Below, one piece after another: positions 61,442 to 64,000 of a stretch of 64,000 nucleotides of DNA (the stretch's first letter is position 1; each line of letters begins with the position of its first letter). The translations under genes were made by a program, and so were the position numbers. Origin of the DNA: CAYJAY01 sp964370715 (GTDB lineage Bacteria > Bacillota > Clostridia > Oscillospirales > Ruminococcaceae); the NCBI GenBank assembly GCA_964370715.1, contig CAYJKJ010000008.1, positions 35,875-99,874 of the forward strand, given 5' to 3'. The notes beneath the pieces were generated by a model. That model had not been told where the DNA came from. It saw only the letters and a program-made list of their open reading frames with translations, and did not search any database.

Positions 61442-63040
61442 ATGAAAAAATATATAGCTGTTTTAACAGCAATTTCGATAATTATTTTATCCGGTTGTGC
61501 GACAGCTGAGGGTATAGAACTGTCGTCTGGAGACGTTTCGTCTCAAAACGGCACAAGCACAGATATTCAACTTGCAGGCTTCAACATCGACGATCTTGGG
61601 GAAAGCGTAGTTTTTTCTGACGGCGATGAAATAATGATAACAAAAAGCGGAGTCTATGAGTTCACCGGCGATTATACAAACAGCACAATAACGGTAGAGG
61701 TCAATAAAGACACCGACGACGGGGTCGTTTACCTTGTGTTAAACAACGCAAATTTTGAAAGCAACACAACCACCCCGATAAACATTATCGAAGCGCAAGA
61801 TGTTGTGTTGGTGCTTGAGGGTGAAAACTCGGTAACGCAAGGCGAAATCACTACAACCGACACCGAATTCCCCTCTGCTGCTATCTATTCAAAGGCGGAC
61901 ACAACCATAACAGGCGACGGCAGTTTAACAGTAGCGACACAGTATCAGGACGGAATCAACAGCCGAGATGACCTTGTTATAGAAGGCGCAACGATAACGG
62001 TAAACGCAGTCGAGGACGGAATTGTCGGCAAAGATCTTCTTTCGATAAGCGAAACTTCCATCACTGTAGACGCAGGAAAAGATGGGCTTAAAACTTCAAA
62101 TGCGGAAGATCTAGAAAAAGGAAACTTGATAATTACAAGTGGCACATTTACTATCACAGCGGAAAACGACGCCATTAGTTCGGAAAACGTTTTGCAAATT
62201 GATGGCGGCAACTTTGAGCTTTATTCAGGCGGAGGATATGTTGAAGTTATCAAAACACCGTCGAGCGGTGGAATGGGGGGCGGCCGTGGAGGATTCGACC
62301 CTGTCACAAACACTTTTGATGACGAAAATGATGATTTAACACTCGAGGAAAGCATGAAGGCGCTTAAATCAGTAAATAATCTAATTATTAGCGGAGGTAC
62401 TTTTAATCTTTCGGCTTACGAAGATGCCGTGCATTCTGATGGTGATGTAACCATCAACGGTGGCGAGTTTGTGATAAATTCCGGGGATGATGGAGTTCAC
62501 GCCAATAATTCAGTCAACATTACTAACGGAACTATAAAGATCGAAAATTGTTTCGAAGGCATCGAGGGTGTCAATATAACAATCAGTGGCGGAGACATTT
62601 CGATTAACACCGATGACGATGGAATTAATGGAAGCGACAGTTCGGGTGGTGTCACAATATCGGGCGGAAACATCGAGATCTTTTTCGGTCAAGGTGGTGA
62701 CGGCATCGACTCAAACGGAGCATACACTCAAACGGGCGGTGATATCGTTATAACCGCAACAGCGAATTCCGATGCAATGAATGCCCCTCTTGATGTAGAC
62801 GGCGCGGTTACCATGACGGGTGGCACAATAGTCGACCAAAACGGAGATGCTGTTGAAGCTACAGGTCACGGTGGTGGCATGATGCCTGGTGGCGGCGGTG
62901 ACAGAGTTCCCGGTGGTGACGGCATGATGCCGGAGGGCTTCGAAGGCATGAGACCCGAGGGCGACATGGGCGGCATGGGCGGCGCAAGACCCGGAGACAT
63001 GATGTCGGAAGGCTTTGGAGGAGAAATGCCACAAGCCTAA
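61442..63040 (+). CDS. Cthe_2159-like carbohydrate-binding beta-helix lipoprotein
   Basis: The 532-residue protein has a lipoprotein signal (LSGC, Cys19) and then short beta-helix repeats of the type ITSGTFTITAENDAI and ISGGDISINTDDDGIN across about residues 130-470. Asp-rich turns fit calcium binding. The C-terminal 60 residues are Gly/Met/Pro-rich (PGGGG, EGMRPEG). The layout matches the Cthe_2159 family of calcium-dependent polysaccharide-binding proteins, which commonly accompany VTC, DUF4956 and CotH genes. AAAGGA precedes the ATG. It is co-transcribed with the VTC-DUF4956 pair. Confidence 0.85.
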   Translation: MKKYIAVLTAISIIILSGCATAEGIELSSGDVSSQNGTSTDIQLAGFNIDDLGESVVFSDGDEIMITKSGVYEFTGDYTNSTITVEVNKDTDDGVVYLVLNNANFESNTTTPINIIEAQDVVLVLEGENSVTQGEITTTDTEFPSAAIYSKADTTITGDGSLTVATQYQDGINSRDDLVIEGATITVNAVEDGIVGKDLLSISETSITVDAGKDGLKTSNAEDLEKGNLIITSGTFTITAENDAISSENVLQIDGGNFELYSGGGYVEVIKTPSSGGMGGGRGGFDPVTNTFDDENDDLTLEESMKALKSVNNLIISGGTFNLSAYEDAVHSDGDVTINGGEFVINSGDDGVHANNSVNITNGTIKIENCFEGIEGVNITISGGDISINTDDDGINGSDSSGGVTISGGNIEIFFGQGGDGIDSNGAYTQTGGDIVITATANSDAMNAPLDVDGAVTMTGGTIVDQNGDAVEATGHGGGMMPGGGGDRVPGGDGMMPEGFEGMRPEGDMGGMGGARPGDMMSEGFGGEMPQA

Positions 63041-63061
63041 CCACATTCATAAAAACACAAA

Positions 63062-63094
63062 AACATCTTGCTGTGATACAGTGAGATGTTTTTT
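63062..63094 (+). terminator. Terminator after the carbohydrate-binding lipoprotein
   Basis: AACATCT and AGATGTT enclose an inner CTGT/ACAG stem and are followed by six T residues. Confidence 0.8.
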
Positions 63095-63137
63095 GAAAAA
63101 AAATAATTTATTTATAACAGTATTTATATAAAGGTGT

Positions 63138-63143
63138 TATAAT
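63138..63143 (+). promoter_or_regulatory. -10 element before the last two-component operon
   Basis: TATAAT with only a weak TAACAG 17 bp upstream. It lies about 140 bases before the response regulator start. Confidence 0.4.
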
Positions 63144-63282
63144 ATTTAATTGTAGTGATAGTTTGAAACAAAGTTTTAAACATGAGTTTTGTGCTTTTCG
63201 GTCAATACGATAACCGAAATTTTTCCACCTTGAAAATCGCTGTGGCAAAACCGTCCAAAACGTCAAGAAAGGAATGGATATT

Positions 63283-63981
63283 ATGATGAAAAAAATATAC
63301 ATTGCAGAGGATGACAAAAACATCTGCGACATAATCGTGACCCATCTAACCCAAAACGGATATGATGTCAGGGGGTTTTCGGATGGGCAAACGTTGTTGC
63401 ATGAACACGAAAAAAAGCCCTGCGATTTGATTATAACGGATATTATGATGCCAAATATGAACGGCTATGACCTATGCAAAGAGGTTCGCAAACAAAGTTT
63501 AATCCCACTTATTATGATTTCGGCAAACAACGACGAGGTCGACAGGATTTTGGGGCTTGAGCTTGGTAGCGACGATTATATAGGAAAACCTATAAATATG
63601 CGAGAACTCACGGTCAAGGTGAAAAATTCTCTTAGGCGCATGGAAGCGATGGGAACAAAGCCCGAGACCCCGTCTGTTCTATCGTATCTTGATCTGTCGC
63701 TCGACACTGAAAGCCGAACCGCCCACATAAGCGACAAGGTATTTGATATAACGGTAAAAGAATTTGATCTTCTTGAACTTTTGCTATTAAACAAAAATAA
63801 AGCGTTTTCAAGGGAAAATATTATACGAACCGTTTGGCAGTATGATTTCGACGGCGACACAAGACAGGTAGACCAGCTGATTAAAAGGCTTCGCAAAAAA
63901 ATGCTGTTGGCGAGTTCGCTTTGCGAAATAAAAACGGTTTGGGGATTTGGCTATAAAATAGGAGGCGGTGATGAAGAGTAG
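63283..63981 (+). CDS. OmpR-family response regulator
   Basis: The 232-residue protein has a receiver domain (about 3-115) with EDD, phospho-acceptor Asp in IITDIMMPNMNGYD, Ser in MISAN and Lys in GKPI, and an OmpR-type DNA-binding domain (about 130-230) ending KTVWGFGYKIGG. ATG 63283 is preferred over 63274 and 63286 because AAAGGA lies ten bases upstream. It overlaps the start of the next gene by 11 bases. It may regulate the VTC/carbohydrate-binding genes beside it (inference). Confidence 0.94.
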   Translation: MMKKIYIAEDDKNICDIIVTHLTQNGYDVRGFSDGQTLLHEHEKKPCDLIITDIMMPNMNGYDLCKEVRKQSLIPLIMISANNDEVDRILGLELGSDDYIGKPINMRELTVKVKNSLRRMEAMGTKPETPSVLSYLDLSLDTESRTAHISDKVFDITVKEFDLLELLLLNKNKAFSRENIIRTVWQYDFDGDTRQVDQLIKRLRKKMLLASSLCEIKTVWGFGYKIGGGDEE

Positions 63982-64000
63982 AATTACCAAAAGGCTTGTT
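63971..64000 (+). CDS. Start of a probable sensor histidine kinase (cut by window end)
   Basis: Only ten codons are inside the window (MKSRITKRLV). The ATG follows GGAGGCGG and overlaps the response regulator end, the usual arrangement for its cognate kinase. The basic start followed by hydrophobic residues is typical of a kinase N-terminus, but identity is inferred from position only. Confidence 0.6.
   Translation, partial: MKSRITKRLV

Noticed and set aside
62711..63050. Minus-strand His/Arg/Cys-rich frames opposite the end of the carbohydrate-binding lipoprotein
   Set aside because: They mirror the Gly/Met/Pro-rich tail codons and have no ribosome site.

Overview
The window is AT-rich and reads as a chromosomal segment of an anaerobic Firmicute, most likely class Clostridia. 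Supporting signs are strong AGGAGG-type ribosome sites, sigma-A promoters with 16-18 bp spacers, lipoprotein signals, tRNAs with encoded CCA, a tungsten-type aldehyde:ferredoxin oxidoreductase, TAXI-TRAP and Opp-type transporters and a SecG gene. I cannot assign it below class.

Layout: 1-5210 holds a DUF308 membrane protein, a Val-Asp-Phe tRNA operon with its own promoter and terminator, and a TAXI-family TRAP importer (binding lipoprotein, DUF1850 protein, fused QM permease). 5429-18864 is a carbohydrate regulon: a LacI-type regulator, then an Opp-type ABC importer (binding protein, two permeases, two ATPases), a domain-swapped GH3 beta-glucosidase and a large GH94-like (clan GH-Q) protein. 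Three near-identical LacI-type operators tie the regulator to the operon. 18963-25875 carries a DUF1349 protein, a YhcH-family protein, a UbiA prenyltransferase with a HAD phosphatase, a Moco/Tuco-type riboswitch in front of an aldehyde:ferredoxin oxidoreductase, a flavodoxin-fold protein and an orphan prepilin. On the minus strand are a large von Willebrand A surface protein with a structured leader (25944-28970) and PTS enzyme I (29535-31305). 31560-37465 holds a monoacylglycerol-lipase-like hydrolase overlapping glycerol kinase, nagA, a CBM9-like protein, secG (minus) and an XRE regulator. 37568-39443 (minus) is a MarR-MATE efflux unit.

39516-46890 starts with tRNA-Leu(CAG), followed by an autoregulated TetR gene, a TauE/SafE exporter, FtsH, a broken YugP-like zinc peptidase whose HExxH glutamate codon has become TAA, and a two-component system.

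47049-59719 is the most interesting part: nine tightly packed genes on one strand ending at a strong terminator. They encode a purple-acid-phosphatase-like lipoprotein without its metal motifs, a TIM-barrel lipoprotein, a VTC polyphosphate-polymerase-type protein, DUF4956, a CotH kinase, a GH-A-like membrane protein lacking its nucleophile, a HEAT-repeat membrane protein, a processive GT2 synthase and a membrane protein with degenerate GGDEF and EAL domains. I infer an envelope polysaccharide or matrix machine under c-di-GMP control, with several enzyme folds apparently reused as non-catalytic parts. A second VTC-DUF4956 pair plus a Cthe_2159-like carbohydrate-binding lipoprotein follows (59951-63040), and the window ends in another two-component system.
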